DNA from: Pseudopithomyces maydicus
Lineage: Eukaryota; Ascomycota; Dothideomycetes; Pleosporales; Didymosphaeriaceae
Direction of reading: 5' to 3'
Assembly: GCA_026873275.1 (NCBI GenBank)
Contig: JANTUC010000001.1
Coordinates: 2,356,001 to 2,420,000 of the forward strand
Length of the DNA stretch: 64,000 bases
Shown here: piece by piece, positions 54,394 through 64,000 of the stretch
Layout of the letters: every line of letters starts with the position of its first letter
How positions within the stretch are numbered: position 1 is the first letter of the stretch
Notes under the pieces: generated by a model
The model's input: only the letters and a program-made list of their open reading frames with translations
What the model was told of the DNA's origin: nothing
The model's database searches: none
Program-made: the position numbers and the translations under genes

Positions 54394-56259
54394 TTAATTT
54401 CCAATCTCAATCTCAATCTTTCCAATGCCTCTACTGACACAGCTCAGTAATGCTCCCTCCTTTTCTTCCAAAGTCAATGCTGTCCCCCTGTGTTCCACTT
54501 GCCCACATTTTACTGTCACCTTACATGTACCGCAGTTTCCAACCTCGCAGCTGCTTCCCACCACATCTCCAAACTCCTTCTGCAAAACCTCAAGCAGTGT
54601 TTCTTCCCCTTTGACAACTAGTGCTTTGTCGTTTCTGTTCTTTACAACAACTTCAAAGGGATCACCACCAATGTCAGCGTTGAAAGCCTCGAAATGCACG
54701 TCTTTTTCTTGAAGACCAGCTTCTCGGGTTGCGTTCAAGGCGTCATCCATCAAGCGCCTAGGACCGCAAACGTAGACCTGGGTGTTCCAAGGCATTGTTT
54801 TAATGACCCGTGCAACATCCATGCGCTGCCCTTCCGTCTTATTGTAAATACTAACTCGCTTCCCTAGCTTCTCTAGTTGCGATCCGAATGGAATCTCGGT
54901 TCTATCACGAACCGCATAGTGCAACTGCACATTCCAATTGATATCGACCATTGCTTCCATCAGCCATAGAAAAGCCGTGATGCCGATCCCCGCCACTATA
55001 AAGAGGTGACTGCTTGCCATGGAGTTCGGCTTGATGCCTGGCGTTATAGCACCAACTTGCAGTATGTCGCCTACATGGACGTTGTCGTGGAGATGTCTCG
55101 AACCCCCACGAGAATTCTCATCGCGAGCAATGCCGAGTTCAAAACGGCCGCGGGAGCCATGAACAATAGAATATGCGCGTACGAGGCCATTTGTTAGACG
55201 AATTTTAACATGTGAGCCTGACTCTGGTGTAGTAGTGGTGTTCTCATCCAGAGCTTCAAAAACAAAGGAGGAGATTCGAGGCGTTTGCTTGTACTTTTTC
55301 GTCAAACGCCAGTCTGTCCAGACCAACTCCCTCTTCGATTGTTTCGCTTCAAGTTTAGACAATCGCTTTTTCAACACACCCTTGATCTCATCAGTCAGTT
55401 CCTTGATTTCGATAAGCTCCTTCATCTCCAGTGCGGTTCCCTTTCCTCTATACAAAACACTCTGTAGCCGCTCCAGAGTCCATTCGGAATGTACTCTCTC
55501 TTTGAGTCTTGCATCGTCACCGACTTTGACCCATCCTTCTTGTAGCACGCGGAAGTACCATCCCGTACGGCTCAGCCGTGTGGTCTCAGGCGCGAAATTT
55601 TTGAGCTGGAAGCGGTGGTTGAGTTTGAAACAGGGCTGTCGTGGTTGAGAAACCTGGAGCAGGAGGGGCGCTGGGCCATCTCCAATCGAGAAGACATCGC
55701 CGATGCAAATATTCCGTTCGTTAAAGTATTTGAAAACTAGATTTTCGCCGAAGCCGCCGGGGACAAATCGGGAGACAGCGGATGGGTAATCGGATTGCCA
55801 GCTTGGATAGTGAGTACTGCAGTCTATTCGAAACGAGTTAGAATATGTAACATATATATGCGAATGAGTCATAGTATGTGGAAAACAGTGGTTCTGAGTA
55901 TTGTAAAAGTACGTCTCCAGCCGGAATGTCTTACATGCGTGGACCGCCTTGGTCAGCCCCCATGAAAAGTCAGATCGTGCTCATCATCTTGAAGTCCTGT
56001 CTTGGTTACCCATATAGGGTCATACACAAGTGATTTATCTATCCCAGATTCAATCGTCAACCCGGGCATGAGTTTCATCTTGCCTCGGCGCACCTACATT
56101 TTTGATCAGATATTGGACAAATGCCTGATTCGCGTGAAGAGATATGGAAAGGTAGGAAATATACATTGGCAACTAGGATAATCATGGTAAGAGACTACTT
56201 ACTTCGGCAATGGTGTCCCGTTCAATAAGGGTATACAAATCTTTAATTGGCCCCGCCAT
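54394..56259 (-). CDS. MOSC - flavin reductase - 2Fe-2S ferredoxin fusion protein; frame break in exon 2
   Basis: Exons 56203-56259, 55935-56093 and 54394-55823. An N-terminal MOSC domain of the YiiM type (VRRGKMKLMPGLTIESGIDK, VSQPRQPCFKLNHRF with the expected cofactor-binding Cys, RTGWYFRVLQEGWVKVGD) is joined to a phthalate-dioxygenase-reductase-like module (RISSFVFEALDE, VRAYSIVHGS, LFIVAGIGITAFLWLMEAM, VYVCGPRRLMDDAL). A plant-type 2Fe-2S domain closes it, with Cys-x4-Cys-x2-Cys (CEVGNCGTC) and a fourth Cys in LLSC. MOSC proteins bind molybdenum cofactor; the fusion suggests NAD(P)H to flavin to 2Fe-2S to Mo electron flow (inference). Exon 2 stops within FHGG unless one base is added to the run 55957-55961 (CCCCC on plus); with it, HGGLTKAVHAY follows and 548 residues result. 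Confidence 0.85.
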
Positions 56260-56973
56260 TTTTTTCTTCTTTTCGGTGTTGATGAAAAACCGTATTTTTG
56301 ATTCGGAAGTGGAGTTACCTTCAGCGTTTTACGTGGCAAGGCAGATGTTTTCCATCAGATAGGCTAGCAAAGCGGAAGCGGAATGAGATAGAAACACGCT
56401 AAGAGTGCAGGTTTTTGTCGAAATCCAAACACTCCGAGAATTGAGACGTTATCTATAGAAGGAGACAAGAAAAAAAGAGACAGAATCCAGCGCGTGCAAT
56501 AGAGCAAGCAACGGCTGGGTAGAATTAGTCAAAAAGCCAGAGGGCTATTGCTGGCTTACAGTGGGGCATCTACCACCGATCGACCAATGAGAGAACAGAT
56601 GTACCCGCGGCTATTTGTTGCTTTCAAATACTCTTTGGCGGTTTCGTTCTAGTCGGAGAGATGTGTGTCATCCAAGGTCATAACTGACCTTACCTGGTCA
56701 GGTTGAAACGAGAGCAGCCAAACAGCCCATTCTAACACAATGAATGTATAGAAAATCGCGCAGAACGAGAGCGGTGATGTGGTTTTCATAGAGCGGGGGT
56801 TTCACCAAATGGTGGGTATTTTTCATGGCATTTTATTTTATTTTTCATTCCCAAGATAACAGAACTCCTGTAAATGCTCAATGGCCTGATGGATCTACAT
56901 ATACACATCCCCACTCAAATCACCCGTCTAAAAGTTGTACCTTCACCTCCCAACCCTCTTCTTTCCTGTATTC
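56260..56973. other. Intergenic, MOSC promoter / LHS1 3' end
   Basis: About 710 bp. The MOSC-fusion promoter lies here, and the 3' end of LHS1, also minus strand, enters from the right. No gene seen. Confidence 0.5.
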
Positions 56974-59900
56974 TCATAGCTCGTTGTGATCTGGCGATCC
57001 TGTCACCTTGGCTCCTTTCTCTTTCTCGGCCTCCTCGTCCTCCCTTTGTTTCGCATGCGCATCTACAATCCTCTTGATCGCCTCGTTGATCTCATCTTCG
57101 CTTGCATTTGGATCAATATCCAACTTCTTCTTTAGTTTTCCATCCTTGTCCAGAAGTTCATCTGGATGGTCAAAGTTCGCAAACTTTACGCTGTCCTTTT
57201 TCAAACCGGCCTTTTCGAGCGCCTCTTCAAGCTCTGCCTGTGTGGGACCCTTCTGATCTTTCTTTGGCTTTTTGTCCTTCTTGGGTTTCTTAGATGGCTT
57301 GGGCTTCTTCTCTTGTTTAGGCTTGAAGTTGTAATGACGGGCCTTCTTCATCATGATCTGCATGACAGCATTGCTGAGTTTCTCTCCCTCGGCTTTGATG
57401 TCTTTGACAGAAATGGCTGGGTCATCACTTTCCTTGAGCTTCTTCTGGGCAGCTTGCCTTTCCTCGAACCATTTGCTCGCGTTGACATGAGTCTCTTGAA
57501 TGAAGGTAAGATCTTCATTCGTGTAGATAATGGCGACTTCGGTAGGTTCATTGGCTGCAGCAGCTACGGTGGACGATGATGCATGAGCGTCGTCTTCAAG
57601 GTCATCAAGTGAGTCGGCAGAGGCAGACGAAGGTGATTCAGTGCTAGAAGCGGAGGCCTTGCTAGCTGCCTCTGCTGATTTCGAAAGCGCAACTTCCTGC
57701 TCGTTGATCTGAGACTTCACCAAGTCGATGGCGGTCTTGACATCGGCAAGGTTTTCTTCGAATTGCTTGATGGCTTCAGGACGCTGGGCGGCGTCGGACT
57801 TACGTTGCAGAATCGGTTTTACGATATCTTCAAGCTCCTTAAGCTTAGCCTTCAATGTTTTGTGGTCGGCTTCTTGGCCTTCTGCGTAGATCCAATCAGA
57901 AGTAGCGCTAAGCTTTTCCTCAAGCGTTGATCGGACGTCAGCTGTGGAAGCGGAGACGAAAGATTCGTCCTCTAGATAGTCACGAGTTTTGTAGGTGAAC
58001 GCTTCGAGGGAATTCAGGACTTCTTCGCGTTGACGGCGAGCCTTGTCAGAATCATCAAAAGCAGTGAGCCTGGGAGTGTTAGTAAACAATCGGACATATT
58101 ACCGGAAGTCAAAACGTACCTATCTTGCATACGCTTAAATTCCTTACGAGGGTGCTTCTCATATCCTTGCTGCGTGACAGAAAACGTAATGGCAGATCGG
58201 ACAGTTTTCCTCTTCGGACCGGTCTGTGCAGCTTCAGAAGCCGCCGCGTCAGCACCGGAACTTGAAGATGAAGCAGACGAGGTCTTCGACGATTTCTTTG
58301 ATTTAGAGGATGCCTTGGATGACGAAGCGGAAGCGGATTCAGACGCGCTCTCGCCGTCCTTCAAAGGTTCTTGATCCTTCTTATCGCCCATACCGAAAAA
58401 GTTCTTGACGCCATCAACAATGCCAGCTTTGACCTCCGTCTCGCATGTGACCCAAGCAGACAGAACCTCAGGTTCGCCTGTGATGGGACTGAGCCTAACC
58501 TGCACGTAGTTGTTGAAGCTATCGCGATCACAACCTTCCTTATCGATGAGTTCTGTGACAGCCTTGGTAAGGTTGCCGCTCGTAAAGTGGAGAGTGGGCT
58601 GTTTAACGACCTCACCCTTGAGACCCGGAGTAGCCTGGTAGATGGTGAACTCAAATTCGCCCATCATCTGAAACGGCAGATCTTTAACAGTTCCGATTTT
58701 AGTAGTGGGCGAAAAGATCTTCTGGTCGCGTTCCTTGAGGTTGAACATGTATTGGATACCGTGTGTATATCCTTGGATGTCGGCATCGCGAATCTCCTTG
58801 ACACGGAAAGACGGGCTAAGCCCGGCGGCTTTGAAGGCAGCGCCGAACACAGCGGCCTCATCCGAGTTGACATTGGCCTTAATCTTCGATTTTCCAACCA
58901 AAGCTTCGAGGTGCGCCTGGACAAAAGGCGTACGAGATGCACCGCCGTGGACAATGACGGAATCAATCTCAGAGAGGTCCAGACTGGCCGCTTCAAGAGC
59001 ACGAACGATGGGACCATCGACACGGGAAGCGTACTCGGTGGCCAATTCTTCCAGCTTGGAGCGGGAGATCTTGTAGCGAAAGTCCACGTCTTCGAAGAAA
59101 CTCTCAAAGAAAGATTGGGTCTCTGTGTTAGCACTGAGGACCTGGCGAACCCTTTCGGACTCCTTCCAGAGCTTTGCTGCAGTTCGTCCGTGTGCCTTGA
59201 CCTTTTCGACGTTTATAGATGCGCTCTTTGCACTCGGGGATTCAACAAAGGCAGTGATCATGTCTTCAATGATGAGGGCATTGAGCGCATCACCACCGAG
59301 CGTCTTGTCCCAACCAGCTCCGAGGACTTGTACCTCCTGAACAGTTTTGTTGAAGCGGCCCACGTCCTTGACAGTCCGTCCCTGGAACTTGACAACGGAT
59401 GCAGAAGTCGACCCAGCACCCATGTCGAAAATGAGGTTGATCTCGGGCTTTCCTCCCTCGTTTGCTACTGGGAAGGTCCTGCCCATTGCATAATTGATGG
59501 CAACGGCCAGCCCATCGCTGACGACATTCAGGACATTCAGACCCGCCAGTCTTGCCGAGACCTCGAGCGCGCGCCTCTCCTCGACGGTATAGAACGGCGG
59601 GATGGTGAAGACAACATCGGATACATCACCGCCAGCTAGAGCCTTTGCGTTGTCTCTCACGTTCTTGAGCTCCATGGCCAAGAGTTCCTCTACAGAGAAG
59701 GGCTTTTCCGCATCGGCGAACACAGTGCTCCGCAGCGAAACCGTCTTCCTACCCTCCAACCCTTCCACGTTCAGCGCGGGATATCTCGAGTTGTACACGG
59801 GGACTTGGGGGCCCTCGATGGTCGCGCCGAGCAACTGCTTCAGATTGGGGTAGACGTCGCCCGGAAAGCGCGCAGCCAGTGCTACGGCATCACTGCCGTA

Positions 59901-60170
59901 GAATCGCTCAGGAAATTCGCCTGCGGGCAGGGCGCCACTCTTCAGCGGCTTGAAGGCGACGGCGGAGACTTCCTTCCGCTTGGAGTCTTTGGTGAGGACG
60001 ATTTCGAGGGGGATCCCGGGCTTCACGAGGGCGGCTTTGATGTATTCGGTGCCCAGGTCGACACCCAAGACGGCCGAGGCGGCCGAGGCAGTGGACGAGA
60101 AGAGGAAAGCGAGGCCGAGGACCAGCGCAGCTGGAGAGAGACGCTGTCTCCGGCGGCCGGGAGGAGCCAT
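56974..60170 (-). CDS. LHS1: LHS1, ER-lumen Hsp70-like chaperone and nucleotide exchange factor (GRP170/HYOU1 type)
   Basis: Assists protein translocation and folding in the ER as exchange factor for Kar2/BiP. Exons 58120-60170 and 56974-58069 (50-nt intron) encode 1048 residues. The start at 60170 is chosen because a signal peptide follows (LVLGLAFLFSSTASAASA) directly before the ATPase domain AVLGVDLGTEYIKAALVKPG; in-frame ATG at 60446 gives an improbable Pro/His-rich leader. Other Hsp70 landmarks: VVFTIPPFYTVEERRAL, NLIFDMGAGSTSASVV, VIVHGGASRTPFVQ, NSDEAAVFGAAFKAAG. A Ser/Lys-rich linker (about 58215-58370), a helical extension and a lysine-rich segment (KKPKPSKKPKKDKKPKKD) precede the C-terminal HNEL, a variant of the HDEL/KDEL retention signal. 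No heat-shock or unfolded-protein element was recognised upstream. Confidence 0.95.
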
Positions 60171-60771
60171 CGTGCGCAGGGCGAAGCGGGCGGTCGGGTG
60201 GTGGTCGAGGTGGTGAGGTCGAGCCAAGTGCGGAGTGCAAGGTGGGATGCCTCTACGGTAGGCTCTACCAAAGTGGCGGTGGGCCGTCGAATGCGCCGCA
60301 CACGCGCGCGCAGAGTCGAATGGAAGAACGGGGGAATCAAGAGGCCAGCTATGCGCACATCGATCGTGGAGAGCGGCGTGCGGGAGCTTGCATGGGAATG
60401 TTTTAAATGTCGGAGGTAAAGCTACCCTGTCCTCAGGTGCTGCCACCTGGCTCTTTCACCAAAAATGACACATTGCTGGCCAGCGCCACGACGCGCTCGG
60501 GCGCCTTTTCTGGACGCTTCTGTACCAATTGACGGCGACCCTCGTTGGAGAGCCTCGCCACCTGAGCTGCATTTACATGGAGAATTCTATCTATCCTTTG
60601 CTGCTGTTCTGCGGCGTAAAGCTGGCTGGTCGGCGCCAGCCAATCAGACCATCGGGAGCGCCTGCTTCTCCGACCTCGCTGCTCCTCCACCGTCTGCGCT
60701 TCATCGTGCCCAGGTGGTTGCTCCGGCGTATGCTCGGTCACATGGCCCCTCGGATTGAAACGTTTCATCCA
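60171..60771. other. Intergenic, LHS1 promoter / sideroflexin 3' end
   Basis: About 600 bp, GC-rich. It contains the LHS1 promoter. No UPRE- or HSE-like element that I could defend. Confidence 0.45.
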
Positions 60772-62076
60772 TCAGATCCCGCGGTTAAACACCACCAGAC
60801 CGTCTTTTCCTCCACGCCCGTGGAATTCAGCCTCCAACGTCTTGGCACTGACCGCCTGTTGCTGGGGAAAGGCAGCAAGCGCCAGTGGCAGAGCGAAAAT
60901 GCTCGTTGTGAAAATAAGACCTGGCCTTTCGTTAGCACGGGCTTTCGTAGCGAACGTCTGCGCCCCATGTAATCACTCACCTATATTCACAGGCATCGTC
61001 ATCCTCGGTCTCTGCTTCAACCACTCCGTCTTCTGCAACCGAACGAGGATGAGAGGCGGCAAGACCATGATGGGTGTGGCATTGAGCACACGGCTTATGG
61101 CCGTCTCACCCACTGCAAGTGTTGCTGCCTTCTTGCTCTTGCCCAGCGGTTTCACTTCCAATTCGCCCTTTTCCACTTGCCTCTTCTCTTCGTCTGTCAG
61201 GACTGGGAAGACATTGATTCCTTGTCGGATCTCCTCTCCGCGCATCAGGAACACGTTTAGAACACCCGCACTTGCCACTGCAGCGAAAGGTACAAGACGC
61301 CCAGCGATCAACTTGGCGTTGGGGGAAAGACCCTTCAGCCGTGGGACAATCGAGTTGAGACCGAGCGCAACACCGCAAGATGCGCCCACGGCAACAAAGT
61401 AGGACTTGACGATGGCCGAGGTGGGTAGCGGGGTCGATTTGTTTGCATTAGAGTAGTTGATGGCAACGTTGAGCGACTGATTCACCACCTGCCAGCCGAG
61501 CGTTCCTGCCGTCTGCAACAATACTCAGTCATTGTTCGAGCATATCGAGGGCGGTACCTACACCGAGTCCCGGTGTGAGCATGCCGCCAGTGACGACCAG
61601 GTTGGATAATACAAAGGCCGACATCCTGAAGGGTAGGACAACAGGCTCTCCCGTATCTGTCGTCCATCAGCGCGCGCTCTCCCCACTTGTCCTGGCCTGA
61701 ACGTCCGCACCCGGGTGTATTGTAGAGTCGATTATCTTCTTCGCCTTCCAAAGCTCGGGGGTCATGTCACGCAACTTGCCCGTCTTGTACGCGGTCACGA
61801 GCTGCTTCGCATTTTCCAAGCCCGCCGAGGAAGTGAGGAGCGTTCTGGAAAAACCGTCGTTAGTTTGTATTTCATGGGTGGCTTGTGAACTTCCGAGGTG
61901 CCCAAGACTGTGATCACTCACCACCTAGTACAATGCATTGAAGGAAAAAAACCTGGCATTTGACTATCTTACCGTGGGTCAGAAACATCTGCGCAATGCC
62001 GCACGCGGCCCCAGTATGTGCTCAAATCATACTGCGAAGCAGGGAGGTCGCGATTGCCTGGCAGAGAGGACGTCAT
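60772..62076 (-). CDS. Sideroflexin (mitochondrial inner-membrane serine carrier family, FSF1-like)
   Basis: Sideroflexins carry serine and related amino acids into mitochondria for one-carbon metabolism (human SFXN1). Exons 61973-62076, 61711-61844, 61562-61656, 60981-61512 and 60772-60920 encode 337 residues, the normal length. Visible blocks: DLSTYWGRVRHCADVSDPRTLL, LENAKQLVTAYKTGK, KAKKIIDSTIHPDTGEPV, LVVTGGMLTPGLGTAGTLGWQVVNQSLNVAINYSNANKS, SYFVAVGASCGVALGLNSIV and a C-terminal IFALPLALAAFPQQQ. Several hydrophobic segments are expected to span the membrane. Splice junctions are GT-AG (introns 49-128 nt). HPDTGEP is restored only when the third exon joins, supporting the structure. Confidence 0.93.
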
Positions 62077-62671
62077 CGCGTGTATAGGGTTTTGGGTGCT
62101 CCAACAGGCACAATGGCAGCAGCGACAAAGCTGCAGAAACCTCTGGGAGCTCGAATCTCTTGGAGGGAGTTTTGGTCGCAATGGACAAATCTCACCGCTA
62201 TCGGCGCTAGAGGACCGTAGCGCATGATACGCTCGGTCCGCACTGCTAGCGACCACGAAAAGGCACCACGTGAGCAATTTCTATGGAACCTTAGAATGGA
62301 TAGATTGGAACATTGGAACTCAAGGCGAGAAAAGCAAGGCTTAGATGAATCCAATTTGACGAGTCAACGGTATTGCAATTGCAGCATAAATGCCTTTTTT
62401 TACAGCTAAGACTAGAGAGGTTGCGGTACGACACAAATCATGAAATTTTTCTCTCTTTTTGTTACCGCCCTCTAATGCCCATTAATCATCCATTGTCCAA
62501 TTCCTCTCATGCAAGCAGGGAAAAAAAAAAAAAAAAACTATTGCAGTGCGGTCGACCGCTGCTCCCTGATGAGACTGCTAATCGCAATGCAACGCGCCAT
62601 GGCTATATACAATCGAATACTAAAACAAAAACAAAAAAGATATAGGAATGACTTGTCAACACGTTATAAGA
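62077..62671. other. Intergenic, sideroflexin promoter
   Basis: About 595 bp between two minus-strand genes. It includes a 17-base A run at 62521-62537 (T on the coding strand), probably the 3' UTR or terminator region of the next gene. Confidence 0.5.
62521..62537. repeat. A17 homopolymer
   Basis: Seventeen consecutive A on the plus strand in non-coding DNA. Its exact length may be unreliable if the assembly has homopolymer errors. Confidence 0.8.
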
Positions 62672-64000
62672 TCACTTTTTCTTCTTTTTATCCTTTTGAA
62701 CTGGTGCTGGCCCCAAAATGGAGTCGAACGTTTTGTTTGGATCGTGTACGGACACAGGCCGCAATGATGGGGAGCCAGCTCCCGAAGCCGCCCCTCCAGG
62801 TGCGAAGCCGGGGGGAGAGGGAGAGCCTCTAGGCCAAGATTCATAACACTCTCTCGTCTGCGATCGCCATGTGGACTCTGGGAACGAGATCGTGGTACTG
62901 CTCCTGCAGTGTCGTTGAAACCGGGTGGAGGCGGTAGAGGTGCAGCATTCATTTCGTGCATAGCGGCATTCAGCATTGTATCGTTCTCCGCCCACTTCTG
63001 CGCCACTGTCCAGCAATGCGATCGGCGGAATGTTCCTTCAACTCCGTTTTCAACGACGTCGGTAGGTAAGCTGACCACTTGCGATCCACCAGCGACACCA
63101 AACCACGTTCGCGCACGACTAGTGTCTTCACGACCCCAAGGAGTCCCGGCGCGTGGAACTTCGCAAAGGAAGTACTCGACACCTTCGGTGAAACGAATAC
63201 CAGGAGCGTCGATCACCATCATGGGTAAAGACTGAATCACAGCATAGAGGAAAAGCCATTGGCCAGTTCTAAGCTCATACAGCTCCTCCATGGTGCTGCC
63301 TGATGCTTGCTTGTTCTCGAAATGGCGGAAAGCCTCCAAGAATGCACTCTTCTTGTCTGAATCTGCGTTGTGCGAAGCCTTGACTATCCGCGCAATCTGG
63401 TCCTTGCTAATCTTTTTCCCTCGCAGCTTCGCATCCTTTTTGGCGTCACCGGACGGGTAGTCCTTGTTCAACTCTTTTAGCGTTGGGTAAAGCGGTATGT
63501 CAAAGGGAATCGGAGGTTGCACTGGAGGTGTGCTGCGATCGTACTCGCTCAGAACTTTGCGCAGGGCAAGTGCTGCAACGGATTCGAAATCCGCCCTCTC
63601 GTCCTCGTTCATAAAACCGTCGGCAGTACGGTTGGTCAGATTGGTCCGGTCCACCAGGAGATCGTAGAGGTCAGACAGGTCGTCGTAGATTTCCCGCAAG
63701 ACTAAGCGATTGAGTCCGCTCGTAGTGAGATTGTTCTTCTTCGATCGTGCCTTGGGCAGCCAACCTCCATACTTGGCCTTGTAGTAGTCCAGAACGAACG
63801 ATCTTGTGCTCATGAAGGACGATTTCCATTTGTTGAACCTCACCATCTTCTTTTCATCTGCCATGGCGGAGTTCATGATACCAGAGAACATGCCAGGAAA
63901 TTCAAACTCCTTGAGCCGCGTGTTGATGTTCATTTCCCGGTTATCTAGGTCTAACGCAGCGCGAGCCAAACGAGTGCCCGTCTTGGGGCTGATTAGGTTG
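62672..64000 (-). CDS. Conserved Pezizomycotina protein of unknown function (partial; frame break near C-terminus)
   Basis: The 5' part lies beyond the window, and the frame is open to 64000. Visible segments: NINTRLKEFEFPGMFSGIMN, MVRFNKWKSSFMSTRSFVLD, YYKAKYGGWLPKARSKKNN, YDDLSDLYDLLVDRT, ELRTGQWLFLYAVIQSLPMMV and FFCEVPRAGTPWG-like text (actual YFLCEVPRAGTPWGR). I place it tentatively in one of the fungal DUF families (possibly DUF8004) and assign no function. Near the C-terminus the main frame runs on to 62656 with an unlike tail. One added base at the run 62810-62815 (six G on plus) switches to a frame ending SLRPVSVHDPNKTFDSILG...KDKKKKK at 62672, which looks more natural. I therefore give 62672 as the end. 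Confidence 0.7.

Noticed and set aside
55824..55872. ATG-initiated 492-codon version of the MOSC fusion (start 55872)
   Set aside because: Its first residues lie in an intron; the MOSC N-terminal exons upstream (55935-56093, 56203-56259) are needed for the domain.
58371..59639. 422-codon plus-strand open frame antisense to LHS1
   Set aside because: Antisense shadow of a highly conserved coding exon.
60171..60446. 92-residue N-terminal extension of LHS1
   Set aside because: Pro/His/Arg-rich and not family-like; the downstream Met is followed by a proper signal peptide and the ATPase domain.
1..64000. CRISPR arrays, insertion sequences, integrases, biosynthetic gene cluster
   Set aside because: Checked for direct repeat-spacer arrays, terminal inverted repeats, transposase, PKS/NRPS or terpene synthase sequences; none seen. 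Tandem repeats here are simple microsatellites.

Overview
The window reads as nuclear DNA of a filamentous ascomycete (Pezizomycotina), most likely a Dothideomycete. Almost all genes are split by short introns (about 43-130 nt) with GT..AG borders and CTNAC-type branch points. The gene set is typical of these fungi: secreted GH37 trehalase, cutinase, muramidase-LysM protein, Zn2Cys6 regulators, SSH4, ROT1, LHS1, transportins. I cannot name the species from the sequence alone.

Layout. 1-1552 holds the 3' end of BRO1. 1.5-4.1 kb has no gene I can support. A Zn2Cys6 regulator (4.1-5.0 kb, minus) follows, with 4 kb of GC-rich, repeat-bearing upstream DNA. The eight-exon queuine tRNA-ribosyltransferase lies at 9.0-10.6 kb (minus). 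11.6-19.5 kb is a secretion-rich stretch on the plus strand: trehalase, cutinase, a NUDT15-like Nudix hydrolase and a muramidase-LysM protein. 21.4-27.6 kb is housekeeping: MTR10 importin and SmE (head to head), 5-formyl-THF cyclo-ligase and ROT1. 28.5-31.1 kb encodes a conserved coiled-coil membrane protein. UCH37 deubiquitinase (minus) and a type II NADH dehydrogenase (plus) follow. A second Zn2Cys6 regulator lies at 37.6-39.5 kb, again with about 4 kb of repeat-rich upstream DNA. Transportin KAP104 (43.5-46.5 kb, minus), SSH4 (48.9-50.6 kb), a small secreted SnoaL-like protein, a conserved NTF2-like protein, a MOSC-reductase-ferredoxin fusion, the ER Hsp70 LHS1, a sideroflexin and a partial protein of unknown function complete the window.

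Functional links. MTR10 and KAP104 both import RNA-binding proteins, and MTR10 shares a 378-bp promoter region with the core splicing protein SmE. ROT1 and LHS1 act in ER folding. BRO1, SSH4 and UCH37 act in ubiquitin-dependent sorting and turnover. The trehalase, cutinase, muramidase-LysM and SnoaL-like proteins form the secreted set.

The strongest unexpected signal is technical or evolutionary. Five genes carry six single-base deficits, every one beside a G or C mononucleotide run, and every one repaired by adding one base. This fits homopolymer undercalling in the assembly better than six independent mutations. Other points are two GC-AG introns (both in karyopherin genes), a 10-nt microexon carrying the TGT active-site DSGG, and very small exons in SmE. 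I found no undescribed multi-gene system. Exon coordinates were derived by hand from splice signals and reading frame.
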